Virus record (IMG/VR): IMGVR_UViG_3300032092_000164
Span: 1 to 30,276 of that record
Origin: a virus
Length of the DNA: 30,276 nt
Direction: 5' to 3' (one strand)
Shown here: positions 1-7,171 of the stretch, one piece after another
Position numbering within the stretch: position 1 is the stretch's first letter
Layout of the letters: each line of letters begins with the position of its first letter
Translations under genes and position numbers: made by a program
Notes under the pieces: model-generated
Databases searched by the model: none
Told to the model about the DNA's origin: nothing
The model's input: the letters and a program-made list of their open reading frames with translations, nothing else

Positions 1-127
1 AGCAAATCTTCAGCTAATCGCGCTATGAAATATGCGCAGGGAGTCGTTGCTAGACTAGAGGAAGAAAATCGCGCAAGCATAAGTCAGGAAAGCGAACAAA
101 TGGCAAAGATTGAAAAGCGAACTAACG
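1..127. repeat. Left copy of the 127-bp contig-end overlap
   Basis: These bases are identical to 30150-30276. The protease reading frame runs through the join without interruption, so the two copies are one genomic segment seen twice. The length equals a common maximal assembler k-mer, which points to a circular assembly graph and not to a true direct terminal repeat. Confidence 0.95.
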
Positions 128-825
128 AAGTCCAGTTCGAACTGAGAGCCGTTGAAGGTGGCGACGGTATGACTTTCACCGGATACGCCGCAGTCTTCAA
201 CTCCCCTAGCGAACCACTTCCATTTATTGAAAGAATCGCACCGGGCGCATTCAAGCGTTCACTAAAAGCGCGCAACGATATCAAGCTTCTTTTCAACCAC
301 GACACCGGAGCAGTTCTTGGTTCCACCCGGGCTGGAACTCTAAAGCTGGAAGAAGATAACTACGGCCTACGCGTTACCGCAATTCTGCCACCGACCACGC
401 TCGGAAATGATGTCAAGGTGCTTGTTCAACGTGGCGATTTATCGGCTATGAGCTTTGGATTCTCAGTTCCAGCTAACGGTGATTCTTGGAACACCGACGG
501 AACCGAAAGAACTCTAAAGAGCGTAAGGATTCACGAAGTTTCAATCGTGGCATTCCCGGCCTATTCTCAGACCGCTGGAACCGCAGCCGTTCGTTCATTC
601 GACGGAGTAGCGAAGCGCGCAGAGGTAGACGCAGACCAACTGGCAGACGCTATGCTTGCTATCGAAGACGGCAAGGACTTATCTCTAGAGCAGTCCGAGC
701 TTCTAACAAAGGTAATCCAGCGACTAACTCCGCAAGAAGAAGCCGAAGCTGAAGCTAACTCCGAAGAGCTTACGGCGCTGGAACTAAAGAAAAAGAAATT
801 TGAACTACTAATGAAGAGGCTATAA
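1..825 (+). CDS. HK97-family prohead protease, C-terminal part (continues from 29259-30276)
   Basis: This is the catalytic half of the head-maturation protease that trims the capsid scaffold domain before DNA packaging. Joined with 29259-30276 the protein is 571 residues. The S78-type protease core lies at about residues 340-500. It includes TGYAAVFN, the LFNHD stretch with the likely catalytic His (about residue 397 of the whole) and MSFGFS with the likely nucleophile Ser (about 448), followed by HEVSIVAFPAY. The C-terminus is a Glu/Lys-rich helix. An internal ATG at position 100 could yield a protease-only form starting MAKIEKRT. The gene sits between portal and major capsid protein, the standard order. 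Family assignment is firm; exact processing is inferred. Confidence 0.95.
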   Translation, partial: SKSSANRAMKYAQGVVARLEEENRASISQESEQMAKIEKRTNEVQFELRAVEGGDGMTFTGYAAVFNSPSEPLPFIERIAPGAFKRSLKARNDIKLLFNHDTGAVLGSTRAGTLKLEEDNYGLRVTAILPPTTLGNDVKVLVQRGDLSAMSFGFSVPANGDSWNTDGTERTLKSVRIHEVSIVAFPAYSQTAGTAAVRSFDGVAKRAEVDADQLADAMLAIEDGKDLSLEQSELLTKVIQRLTPQEEAEAEANSEELTALELKKKKFELLMKRL

Positions 826-993
826 ATGGCAAGCAAAGACGCAATCAAAGAAGCAATTCTAAAATCTTCAGGTAATCCGGAATATGGAATAGTTGTTGAT
901 AATGTAGAAGCTTGGGCGCAAGCAATCTGGGAACTTGATAATAAAGTCGAGTCTAAAGAAGTGCGCGTCACAGAGGCTAAAGAAACCCGATAA
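826..993 (+). CDS. Small hypothetical protein between protease and capsid
   Basis: A 55-residue protein (MASKDAIKEAIL...) whose ATG follows the protease stop directly, so it is probably translated by coupling. It has no Cys, no membrane segment and no domain I recognise. Its position between prohead protease and major capsid protein, and ahead of a strong terminator, suggests a minor head or assembly role. That is context only. Confidence 0.7.
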   Translation: MASKDAIKEAILKSSGNPEYGIVVDNVEAWAQAIWELDNKVESKEVRVTEAKETR

Positions 994-1028
994 GGGTCAG
1001 TCGAGGATTTCCCCCTTTCTCTCGACAC

Positions 1029-1062
1029 GCAACCCCGCCGTATTCCTTTCCGGCGGGGTTGC
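1029..1062 (+). terminator. Strong intrinsic terminator before the capsid gene
   Basis: A perfect 12-bp stem (1029-1040 with 1051-1062, GCAACCCCGCCG arm) closes a 10-base loop and is followed by TCTTT. It separates the packaging/portal/protease transcript from the capsid gene, which has its own promoter-like site just downstream. This would let capsid expression be set independently. Confidence 0.85.
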
Positions 1063-1176
1063 TCTTTACCCGGATTGGTAGAATATAAACAGCGGGTCGA
1101 GTCAGCTCCCCGTAGTATCCGTTCGAGTTAGCTTGGCGGGAATCCATAATCACAAATCAAACAAGGAGTAACAACT
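1063..1176 (+). promoter_or_regulatory. Putative capsid promoter and leader
   Basis: TAGAAT at 1079-1084 preceded by TGG forms an extended -10 box. No convincing -35 is visible. About 90 bases of leader follow, ending with an AAGGAG ribosome site 8 bases before the capsid ATG. The long leader after a terminator is unusual for this compact genome and may give high capsid expression. Confidence 0.5.
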
Positions 1177-2352
1177 ATGTCAGACTTTCTAAAGTCGCAG
1201 GTTGAAGCCCGCAACAACCTAATCGAGCAAGCTCGTACAGTAATCGAGTCAGCCGAAGCGGACAAGCGCGGACTAACCGTAGATGACCAAGCAACAATCG
1301 AGCGTATTGAGAACGAAATTTCTCAGCGCGACGCAGCTATCGAAACCGCTAAGAAAATGGAAGAGCGTGAGGCCCGCGCAATTGACGCAGCTCGCAACTC
1401 TTTCATTCCTTCTAACGAAGTTCGTGGCGACGCAGATATCCTACGCGCAATCGCTAACGGAGAAATGCGTTCACACACATTCGCACCAGAGAAGAGAACT
1501 CTTGTTCCTTCCGACAACCTAGTTCCAAAATCTTTCTACGACGAAGTTTTCAGCGTGGCAAGAATGGCCGGGCCTATGCTTTCGGTTTCTCAGGTTATCA
1601 ATACCGCAGGTGGAGATACTCTAACAATCCCAACCTTGACCGGATATTCAACCGCAACAATCAAGAGTGCTGGTTCTGCTATCTCAGACAGCGAGCCAAC
1701 ATTCTCAAACATTCAGCTATCCGCATTCAAGTATTCCTTCCTAGTCCCAGTAGCAAACGAACTTCTAGTTGACTCTTCACTAGACATTTCTGCGCTAATC
1801 GCGGAGCAGGCCGGAAACGCAATTGGTTTCGGAATCAACACCGGACTAACTGTTGGAACTGGAACTGTAGAGCCTACTGGTATCTTCACAACTGGTTCTT
1901 CAGCGGTAACTGGAGGCACCGGAGTTTCTGGCGCACCGACTTACGAAAATCTGGTCGATTTATTGTACACACTAAATGGTCAAGCCCGTTTGCTCCCCGG
2001 AGTCGGCTGGCTAATGAACAAGACTGGTCTTGCGGCAGTTCGCAAAATCAAGGACGGTTCTGGAGCGTTTATCTGGACAGCCGGAAATATCGCACAGGGT
2101 CAGCCAGACCAGCTTCTAGGCTACCCAGTATACGAGAACCCGGCAGTAACAGACGTTGCCGTAAACAACTTCTCAATCGGTGTAGGCCACTTGCCGTCGC
2201 TGAAGACAAGAATTGCTGGCGGTGTACAGGTGGCACAGTCCGCAGATTACGCATTCAACCAGGACGTAACCACGTTCCGCGTAACTGCTCGCGTGGATTC
2301 AAAATTGACACACGCAAGCCACTTCGTGAAATTCCGCGGAGGCGCAAGCTAA
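1177..2352 (+). CDS. Major capsid protein, HK97 fold
   Basis: The 391-residue protein forms the icosahedral shell. Residues 1 to about 75 are a charged helical segment (scaffold-like delta domain) that the upstream protease would be expected to remove. The HK97-type core follows, with VPKSFYDEVF, the TLTIPTLTG strand, LLVDSSLDISALI and the C-terminal VTARVDSKLTHASHFVKF. The length is typical. The ATG has a strong AAGGAG site. It is flanked by terminators on both sides, giving a monocistronic unit, as expected for the most abundant virion protein. No covalent cross-linking lysine can be assigned by eye. Confidence 0.97.
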   Translation: MSDFLKSQVEARNNLIEQARTVIESAEADKRGLTVDDQATIERIENEISQRDAAIETAKKMEEREARAIDAARNSFIPSNEVRGDADILRAIANGEMRSHTFAPEKRTLVPSDNLVPKSFYDEVFSVARMAGPMLSVSQVINTAGGDTLTIPTLTGYSTATIKSAGSAISDSEPTFSNIQLSAFKYSFLVPVANELLVDSSLDISALIAEQAGNAIGFGINTGLTVGTGTVEPTGIFTTGSSAVTGGTGVSGAPTYENLVDLLYTLNGQARLLPGVGWLMNKTGLAAVRKIKDGSGAFIWTAGNIAQGQPDQLLGYPVYENPAVTDVAVNNFSIGVGHLPSLKTRIAGGVQVAQSADYAFNQDVTTFRVTARVDSKLTHASHFVKFRGGAS

Positions 2353-2380
2353 GCCAAAAGCATTAGCTAACAGACTGGAG

Positions 2381-2427
2381 AGGTCGCCGGACGGTAGGGT
2401 TTCGGCGGCCTTTCCTTTTGTCTTTTT
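2381..2427 (+). terminator. Intrinsic terminator after the capsid gene
   Basis: AGGTCGCCG (2381-2389) pairs with CGGCGGCCT (2403-2411), 9 pairs with one G-U, followed by a T-rich tract (TTTCCTTTTGTCTTTTT). It ends the capsid transcript immediately before the sugar cassette. Confidence 0.85.
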
Positions 2428-2432
2428 GAAGT

Positions 2433-2447
2433 GATAATGTTTTTCTA
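2433..2447 (+). promoter_or_regulatory. Putative leaderless promoter for the sugar cassette
   Basis: GATAAT at 2433-2438 lies 8 bases before the ATG at 2447, with only GTTTTTCT between and no Shine-Dalgarno sequence. Transcription would start at or next to the start codon. Leaderless mRNAs are common in Actinobacteria. The -35 region is not evident. Confidence 0.55.
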
Positions 2448-3658
2448 TGACTCCTACCAAATCAAAGAACCCTGCTAACCGTGAACAGTTCAAAGGAACG
2501 GTTACGCTTTATTCGAATTCGCCCGACCAACCGACGGGCTATGGGCAGCAAGCCCGCTACCTAGTAGACAGATTGAAGCGTCACGGCTTCGATGTCGCTG
2601 CTCTTTCTAACTACGGACTTGAAGGAATCAAACGCGAACTAGAAACGCCTTACGGAAAGATTCCGCACTTCGCCCGGGGCTTCGATATGTATTCGAACGA
2701 TTCAGCTCCGGTAGACCACAAAACTTTTTCAGCTGCTAAGCCAAACCAACCAAACGCTATGATTACGCTCTACGACGTTTGGGTTCTTACTAATCCAGCG
2801 TTCAACGACATAGATATTCTGAGCTGGGTTCCGCTCGACCACATAACGCTGCCTCCTAGAGTCGAAGAGTTTCTAAAGAAAAAGAAAGTGACTCCGGTTG
2901 CTATGGCTCCGCACGGAGTTAGACAAATAGAAGCTAAAGGGATTGAGTGTAAATACGCACCGCACGGAATAGACACTAAAGTTCTAAAGCCGACTTATGA
3001 AATAAATGGACAATCGGTAGAAGAACATATGGGAACTAAAGACCGCTTCGTTGTAGGAATGGTAGCCGCAAATAAAAGTTCGGGCCTAGTCCACCGCAAA
3101 GCGTTCTCAGAAAATCTACTTGCCTTCTCTATCTTCCAGAAGAAGCACCCCGACGTTATGCTCTATCTTCACACCGACCCAGTTTCTAAAGGTATTGGCT
3201 GGAATCTGGTTTCGCTTCTTCAAAGCTTGGGCGTAGATAAGAACGACGTTGCCTTTCCAAATCCGTTTAGTTATCGCTACGGAATCCCGCAGGAAACTCT
3301 AGCCGGATACTATACAGGAATGGACGTTCTTCTAGCGACGTCTTACGGAGAAGGCTTCGGAGTGCCGTCGGTGGAAGCGCAAGCCTGCGGAACCCGAGTT
3401 ATTGGTTCTTCTTGGGCAGCTACTCCAGACCTTCTTTCTGAAGATTCTTTCCTAGTGGAAGGTCAGCCTTCTTGGGATTCAGGGCAGGACGCGTGGTGGC
3501 AGATTCCGAACGTGCCTTCAATCGTTGCCGCTCTCGAAGAAGCTTACAAGCTAGGCAAGGGCCGTTCACAAGTAGCAATCGACTTCGCTTCAGACTTTGA
3601 CGTGGATAAGGTTTGGACTAAATACTGGTTGCCGATTCTTCGCGAGAAATTCGCCTAA
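2447..3658 (+). CDS. Glycosyltransferase, GT4-like (GT-B fold)
   Basis: A 403-residue glycosyltransferase of the retaining GT-B type. The N-terminal Rossmann half has PTGYGQQARYL, typical of the acceptor side. The C-terminal half carries the donor-binding signature GEGFGVPSVEAQACG near residues 301-315, the E-x7-E motif of GT4 enzymes. No membrane segment is present, so it acts in the cytoplasm. It is the first gene of a three-gene cassette (TAATG overlap with the next) inserted between capsid and head-tail connector. A plausible job is to add sugar to virion proteins during assembly, or to phage DNA or host envelope. Substrate cannot be read from the sequence. Confidence 0.9.
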   Translation: MTPTKSKNPANREQFKGTVTLYSNSPDQPTGYGQQARYLVDRLKRHGFDVAALSNYGLEGIKRELETPYGKIPHFARGFDMYSNDSAPVDHKTFSAAKPNQPNAMITLYDVWVLTNPAFNDIDILSWVPLDHITLPPRVEEFLKKKKVTPVAMAPHGVRQIEAKGIECKYAPHGIDTKVLKPTYEINGQSVEEHMGTKDRFVVGMVAANKSSGLVHRKAFSENLLAFSIFQKKHPDVMLYLHTDPVSKGIGWNLVSLLQSLGVDKNDVAFPNPFSYRYGIPQETLAGYYTGMDVLLATSYGEGFGVPSVEAQACGTRVIGSSWAATPDLLSEDSFLVEGQPSWDSGQDAWWQIPNVPSIVAALEEAYKLGKGRSQVAIDFASDFDVDKVWTKYWLPILREKFA

Positions 3659-4302
3659 TGATTCCAGTTCTAGGATTCGCAACTTACAGTCAATTCGACT
3701 TAGCTAATCGGCTTCTAGATTCGATAGATTATCCGGTAGAGAACTTGGTAATCGTAGATAATTCTGGACTAAAGACTTGGGAACCGAAGCAACCGGAGCA
3801 GGTAAAGAATCTATGGCTTATACGAGTTCCCTTCGGACTCGGGCTTGTAGGTGCTTGGAATCTCATAATCAAATCGACACCTTACGCGCCTTACTGGGTT
3901 CTAGTAAATGACGACGCTTGGTTTGAAGCTGGAGCGCTAGAAATAATTGCGCGGGACGTAGACCCGGACGCTATGAACTTCGTAGACATTATTCCCGAAT
4001 GGTCGTGCGTTGTATTTGGAGAAGGCGCAATAGCTAAGGCTGGACTTTATGACGAACGTTTCTATCCGCTCTACTTCGACGATAACGACCTTCAGCGCAG
4101 AATGGAAAAAGCTGGGGTAAAGGTTCATAAAATACAAGCCGGAGTGAATCATCAAAATTCTTCTAGCCTTGAAGGTAAGAGAAAAGAAAATGACCGAACC
4201 TACGAAGCTAACCGAAAGCTAATGGATAAGAAAGTTATCGAGAATGACTTCTCCCCGGGCTACTGGGACTTGACTATTCGAAGGGCTAACCGTTGGGACT
4301 AA
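3658..4302 (+). CDS. Glycosyltransferase, GT2-like (GT-A fold)
   Basis: A 214-residue short GT-A enzyme. The N-terminus (PVLGFATYSQFDLANRLLDS) and VIVDNSG are the usual nucleotide-binding start. LVNDDAW near residue 84 supplies the DxD-like metal and nucleotide-sugar site, and FDDNDLQRRM near residue 140 matches the acidic motif with the expected catalytic base. NHQNSSS follows. It overlaps the preceding gene by one base and the next by ten, so all three are translationally coupled. It probably adds a second sugar, or starts the glycan that the GT4-like enzyme extends. Acceptor unknown. Confidence 0.85.
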   Translation: MIPVLGFATYSQFDLANRLLDSIDYPVENLVIVDNSGLKTWEPKQPEQVKNLWLIRVPFGLGLVGAWNLIIKSTPYAPYWVLVNDDAWFEAGALEIIARDVDPDAMNFVDIIPEWSCVVFGEGAIAKAGLYDERFYPLYFDDNDLQRRMEKAGVKVHKIQAGVNHQNSSSLEGKRKENDRTYEANRKLMDKKVIENDFSPGYWDLTIRRANRWD

Positions 4303-4712
4303 CCGTTTACACCGGGGGAACGTTCGACCTTTATCATTCGGGCCACGCTAACTTCTTAGCTCGTTGCGCCGAGTTAGGACAGGTAGTAGTTTCTCTAAAC
4401 ACGGACGAATTTATTGAAGCTTACAAAGGCAAGCGTCCAGTCATTAGCTACGAAGAAAGACGGGCAGTTCTTCTTTCTTGTCGTTCGGTATCAGAAGTAA
4501 TTCCTAACTACGGCGGCGCAGATTCAAAGCCCGCTATTGAAATGACGGCTCCAGACATTCTTGCGATTGGCTCAGACTGGGCAAGGCGCGACTACTACGC
4601 GCAAATGGGATTCACTCAGGATTGGTTAGACGACCGCGGAATCTCTCTAATCTACATTCCCTACACCGCTGGAATCAGCTCGACCGCCATAAAAGCCCGA
4701 CTGGTAAGATAG
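4293..4712 (+). CDS. Cytidylyltransferase-fold nucleotidyltransferase (TagD-like)
   Basis: A 139-residue HxGH nucleotidyltransferase. GGTFDLYHSGH at residues 8-18 holds the HxGH catalytic motif, RPVISYEERRAVLL is the usual second motif, and ISSTAIKARL is the ISSTxxK/R-type motif that closes the active site. Length and motifs match glycerol-3-phosphate cytidylyltransferases and related sugar-phosphate nucleotidyltransferases. The only fitting start is TTG at 4293, overlapping the GT2-like gene by ten bases. With two glycosyltransferases it would provide an activated CDP- or ADP-linked donor. Which substrate it uses is not decidable here. Confidence 0.85.
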   Translation: MGLTVYTGGTFDLYHSGHANFLARCAELGQVVVSLNTDEFIEAYKGKRPVISYEERRAVLLSCRSVSEVIPNYGGADSKPAIEMTAPDILAIGSDWARRDYYAQMGFTQDWLDDRGISLIYIPYTAGISSTAIKARLVR

Positions 4713-4714
4713 AA
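4705..4714 (+). promoter_or_regulatory. TARRATAGAA promoter-like motif before the connector gene
   Basis: TAAGATAGAA preceded by TGG gives an extended -10 box (TGG-TAAGAT). It overlaps the stop of the nucleotidyltransferase gene and precedes the AAAGGA ribosome site of the connector gene. It lets the head-tail genes be transcribed independently of the sugar cassette. It is one of six matches to this motif on the + strand. Confidence 0.55.
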
Positions 4715-4733
4715 ACGAACAAAGGAAAATCTT

Positions 4734-5330
4734 ATGGCAATCGTAAACGGATATTGCTCACTCGCAGAAATCAAAGCTTCGGCTCGGATTACCGATAGCG
4801 TAGACGACGCTCTGCTAGAGCTTGCGGTCGAATCAGCTTCCCGAATGGTGGATAGCTACACCCAACGCTACTTCTACAACGCTGGAACTGCGACCCGTCT
4901 ATTCGCTCCGCAGGATTCTTACGTTGCCGAAATTGACGACCTAATTTCTTTGACGACTCTTCAGACTTCCGACGGCGACGACTTCGGCACAACTTGGGCC
5001 GCTAAGGATTATCAGCTAGAGCCACTAAACGGAAACGTGGACGGTCTTACAGGACACCCAGCTACCCGTATAAGAGCCGTAGACGACTTTATCTTCAACG
5101 TCCTAGACGGAGAAGCAACCGTTCGCGTTGTGGGCGTCTGGGGCTGGTCAGCGGTTCCAATCGCGGTAAAGCAAGCAACAATCATTCAGGCCGCAAGAAT
5201 TTTCAAACGTAACGATTCGCCTTTGGGTATCGCCGGATTTGGCGAAATGGGAGCCATCCGCGTGGGCGTTCAACTTGACCCGGACGTGAAGCACCTAATC
5301 GACGTTTACAGAAAAGTTAGATTCGCCTAA
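4734..5330 (+). CDS. Head-tail connector protein, HK97 gp6-like
   Basis: A 198-residue adaptor that would form the ring below the portal. The N-terminus (CSLAEIKASARITDSVDDALLELAVESASRMVDSYTQRYFY) is the helical gp6-like region, followed by a beta domain and the C-terminal WSAVPIAVKQATIIQAARIFKR helix typical of this family. It starts at ATG after AAAGGA and overlaps the next gene by one base (TAATG). Confidence 0.88.
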   Translation: MAIVNGYCSLAEIKASARITDSVDDALLELAVESASRMVDSYTQRYFYNAGTATRLFAPQDSYVAEIDDLISLTTLQTSDGDDFGTTWAAKDYQLEPLNGNVDGLTGHPATRIRAVDDFIFNVLDGEATVRVVGVWGWSAVPIAVKQATIIQAARIFKRNDSPLGIAGFGEMGAIRVGVQLDPDVKHLIDVYRKVRFA

Positions 5331-5737
5331 TGGCTTCGATTACCGACCTACGCGCCGGACTCGCTGCCGCCATTGGAACTATCTCCGGGCTGAGAACTAC
5401 CACCGAAACACCGGACACAATCTCCCCGCCTATCTCGATTATCAACGTCGCCAGCGTCAATTATGACAAGGCTGGTTCCCGGGGACTAGACGAATACAAC
5501 TTCGTCATTACTTGTATCGTTGGACGCGTGGGAGAAAGAACCGCGCAAAGACTTCTCGATTCTTACGTGACTCCAGCCGGGAGTTCATCAGTAAAGCTTG
5601 CGATAGAATTAGACAGGACGCTCGGTGGGAGATGTGATTCTCTCCGAGTTACCGATATGCGGAACTACGGCTCCATTGTGATTGGCGAAGTTACCTATCT
5701 AGCCGCTGAATTCAACGTCGTAGTTTACGCACAATAA
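5330..5737 (+). CDS. Tail terminator / head-tail joining protein
   Basis: A 135-residue alpha/beta protein (ITDLRAGLAAAIGTISGLRTTTETPDTISPP... ending YLAAEFNVVVYAQ). The layout, an N-terminal helix, a PPISII strand and a C-terminal antiparallel strand, matches tail-terminator proteins of siphoviruses. Its position between connector and major tail protein is where that gene normally lies. The call rests mostly on gene order and length. Confidence 0.7.
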   Translation: MASITDLRAGLAAAIGTISGLRTTTETPDTISPPISIINVASVNYDKAGSRGLDEYNFVITCIVGRVGERTAQRLLDSYVTPAGSSSVKLAIELDRTLGGRCDSLRVTDMRNYGSIVIGEVTYLAAEFNVVVYAQ

Positions 5738-5768
5738 AACCGCTAGGAAAATAGGAGAAACAAAACAA

Positions 5769-6179
5769 ATGCCAAAATATGTAGTTATCAACCCAAAGGT
5801 CACAATCAACGGTGGAACAGTTTCAAGTTCCGTCGCTGCCGCAACTCTAGAGCTAACCTCTACCGATATTGACGTGACCAGCTTTGGTTCAAACGGCTGG
5901 ACAGAAATTATCGGTGGACTAAAACAGGGAACAGTATCCCTAGACTTCCACAGCGGATACGCCGCTGGTGAAATCAACACCGTTCTAAACCCGCTACTTG
6001 GAACAATCGCAACCGTCACAATCAACCCGAACGGAACCGTAACGTCTTCGTCTAACCCTGCGTGGACTGCGCTTGTTCACGTGAACAGCGTTTCCCCAGT
6101 TGCCGGAGCAGTTGGCGACCTTGCGACATTCTCAGTTTCTTACCCAACTTCGGGTTCCGTTACCTTCGCAACCGCATAA
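5769..6179 (+). CDS. Major tail protein
   Basis: A 136-residue Ser/Thr/Val-rich beta protein that would build the tail tube. It begins MPKYVVINPKVTING, has the TDIDVTSFGSNGWTEIIGGLKQG strand-loop typical of tail-tube proteins, and ends FSVSYPTSGSVTF. An AGGAG ribosome site precedes the ATG. It lies directly before the two frameshifting chaperone frames, which is the conserved siphovirus order. Confidence 0.88.
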   Translation: MPKYVVINPKVTINGGTVSSSVAAATLELTSTDIDVTSFGSNGWTEIIGGLKQGTVSLDFHSGYAAGEINTVLNPLLGTIATVTINPNGTVTSSSNPAWTALVHVNSVSPVAGAVGDLATFSVSYPTSGSVTFATA

Positions 6180-6188
6180 GGATAAAGA

Positions 6189-6443
6189 ATGAAACTAACC
6201 CTACGCATTGAGTTCGCAGACGGAACACACAAGGACGTTCTTGTATCGGCTCCCGATATGGTGGCGTTCGAAGACAAGTACGACGTTTCAATAGCAAAAC
6301 TAGACGACCCAAAAATGGGCTGGTTGCTTTTCTTGGCTTGGCATTCTGAAAAGCGCAAGAAGCAAACAGACAAAGAATTCGAAGCTTGGTTAGAACTAGT
6401 AGACGCTATTGGAGCAACAGAAGACCCAAAAGTAACAGAATAG
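6189..6443 (+). CDS. Tail assembly chaperone, short (gpG-like) product
   Basis: An 84-residue acidic protein made when ribosomes stay in frame. It would coat the tape measure protein during tail assembly. Its last codons contain the slippery heptamer C CCA AAA at 6425-6431, so some ribosomes shift -1 and produce the longer gpGT-like protein ending at 6592. Position between major tail protein and tape measure, size and the frame-aligned slippery site together identify it. Confidence 0.9.
   Translation: MKLTLRIEFADGTHKDVLVSAPDMVAFEDKYDVSIAKLDDPKMGWLLFLAWHSEKRKKQTDKEFEAWLELVDAIGATEDPKVTE
6425..6431 (+). promoter_or_regulatory. Programmed -1 frameshift site (C CCA AAA)
   Basis: The heptamer is correctly phased in the zero frame (ga-C CCA AAA gta). 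Both tRNAs can re-pair after slipping to CCC AAA. Slippage extends the protein after residue 81 by 53 residues and avoids the TAG at 6441-6443. I did not establish a downstream pseudoknot. Confidence 0.88.
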
Positions 6444-6592
6444 TCGGACTAGGCGATAGCTCCGCTCATTGGTTCATAGCTTCCCTAGCGGTCGAGTCCG
6501 GAATTCCTCCAAGTGTTTTATTGGAGCAGTCCGACCGAATGCTTTGGACAATGAACAGGTGGCTTGTCGCTAAGAACCTTCCACCGCGATAA
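6431..6592 (+). CDS. Tail assembly chaperone, frameshift (gpT-like) extension
   Basis: The -1 frame entered at 6431 encodes 53 residues starting SNRIVGLGDSSAHWF and ending WLVAKNLPPR, giving a total of 134 residues with the upstream part. SGIPPSVLLEQSDRML resembles T-domain sequences of siphovirus chaperones, which contact the tail tube subunit. It has no start codon of its own that makes sense, supporting expression by frameshift only. Confidence 0.85.
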   Translation, partial: SNRIVGLGDSSAHWFIASLAVESGIPPSVLLEQSDRMLWTMNRWLVAKNLPPR

Positions 6593-6595
6593 GGA

Positions 6596-6627
6596 AGTCC
6601 CCTGCTTCGGCAGGGGCTTCTTTATTT
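6596..6627 (+). terminator. Intrinsic terminator after the chaperone genes
   Basis: CCCCTGC (6599-6605), TTCG tetraloop, GCAGGGG (6610-6616), then CTTCTTTATTT. A compact stable hairpin with a T-rich tail. A TARRATAGAA motif follows within 10 bases. Confidence 0.88.
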
Positions 6628-6635
6628 GGATTCGG

Positions 6636-6645
6636 TAGAATAGAA
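6636..6645 (+). promoter_or_regulatory. TARRATAGAA promoter-like motif before the tail genes
   Basis: TAGAATAGAA after CGG, directly downstream of the terminator and 20 bases before the ATG at 6665. The terminator-promoter pair makes a new transcription unit running through the tape measure and minor tail genes. Confidence 0.6.
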
Positions 6646-6664
6646 GAAAAGAAGGCTGGTTGAA

Positions 6665-7171
6665 ATGCTACGAGTAGATGTTGAAGGCATAGGCGCAACC
6701 GTCAACGAACTAAAAAAGTTCGAACCACAGCTCTTCGCACAAATGAGAAAAGAAATCATAACCGAACCCGGCGTTGCTTCGGTTCTTTCTTCCATAGAGT
6801 CTAAGGTTCCTAAAGTTTCTCCGTTATTTGGAATGCTCCACAACGGAAGAACTCGCTACGTAATTCCTAAGATTAGGACTTACATAAGACCAAGCGCAAA
6901 ACTTGGCAGGGGTGGCACGGAGCGTTCTCTAATCGGCTTCGAAGCAATTTCTCCCGACAACGCGGCAGGTTTTGAGATTCTCGACTTAGTAGGTTCCGGC
7001 CCAGACGCTAACTCTAACAATGCTAAAGGAATGCTAAAGAAACTTCAGGGCAAGGCTTCCCGGTATGTCTGGAAGGGATACGAAGCTAAAAAAGAAGGCG
7101 TATCCGCGGCAGTTCTAGCAATCATCAAGAGATACACAACTAAAACAAACGTGAAGCTAAAGGTAATGTAA
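6665..7171 (+). CDS. Putative minor tail or tail-assembly protein
   Basis: A 168-residue protein (MLRVDVEGIGATVNELKKFEPQLFAQMRKEI...). The N-terminal helix and SPLFGMLHNGRTRYVIPKIRTYIRP stretch recall HK97 gp10-like tail-completion proteins, but the resemblance is weak. The C-terminus is Lys-rich. It overlaps the tape measure start (TAATG) and opens the second tail operon. No firm function. Confidence 0.65.
   Translation: MLRVDVEGIGATVNELKKFEPQLFAQMRKEIITEPGVASVLSSIESKVPKVSPLFGMLHNGRTRYVIPKIRTYIRPSAKLGRGGTERSLIGFEAISPDNAAGFEILDLVGSGPDANSNNAKGMLKKLQGKASRYVWKGYEAKKEGVSAAVLAIIKRYTTKTNVKLKVM

Noticed and set aside
1-127. 127-bp exact repeat at both ends as a true direct terminal repeat
   Set aside because: The protease frame is continuous across the join, and the length equals a common maximal k-mer; an assembly overlap explains it.
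567-1028. Minus-strand frame over the protease
   Set aside because: Ser-rich antisense shadow of a strong coding region, without motifs or ribosome site.
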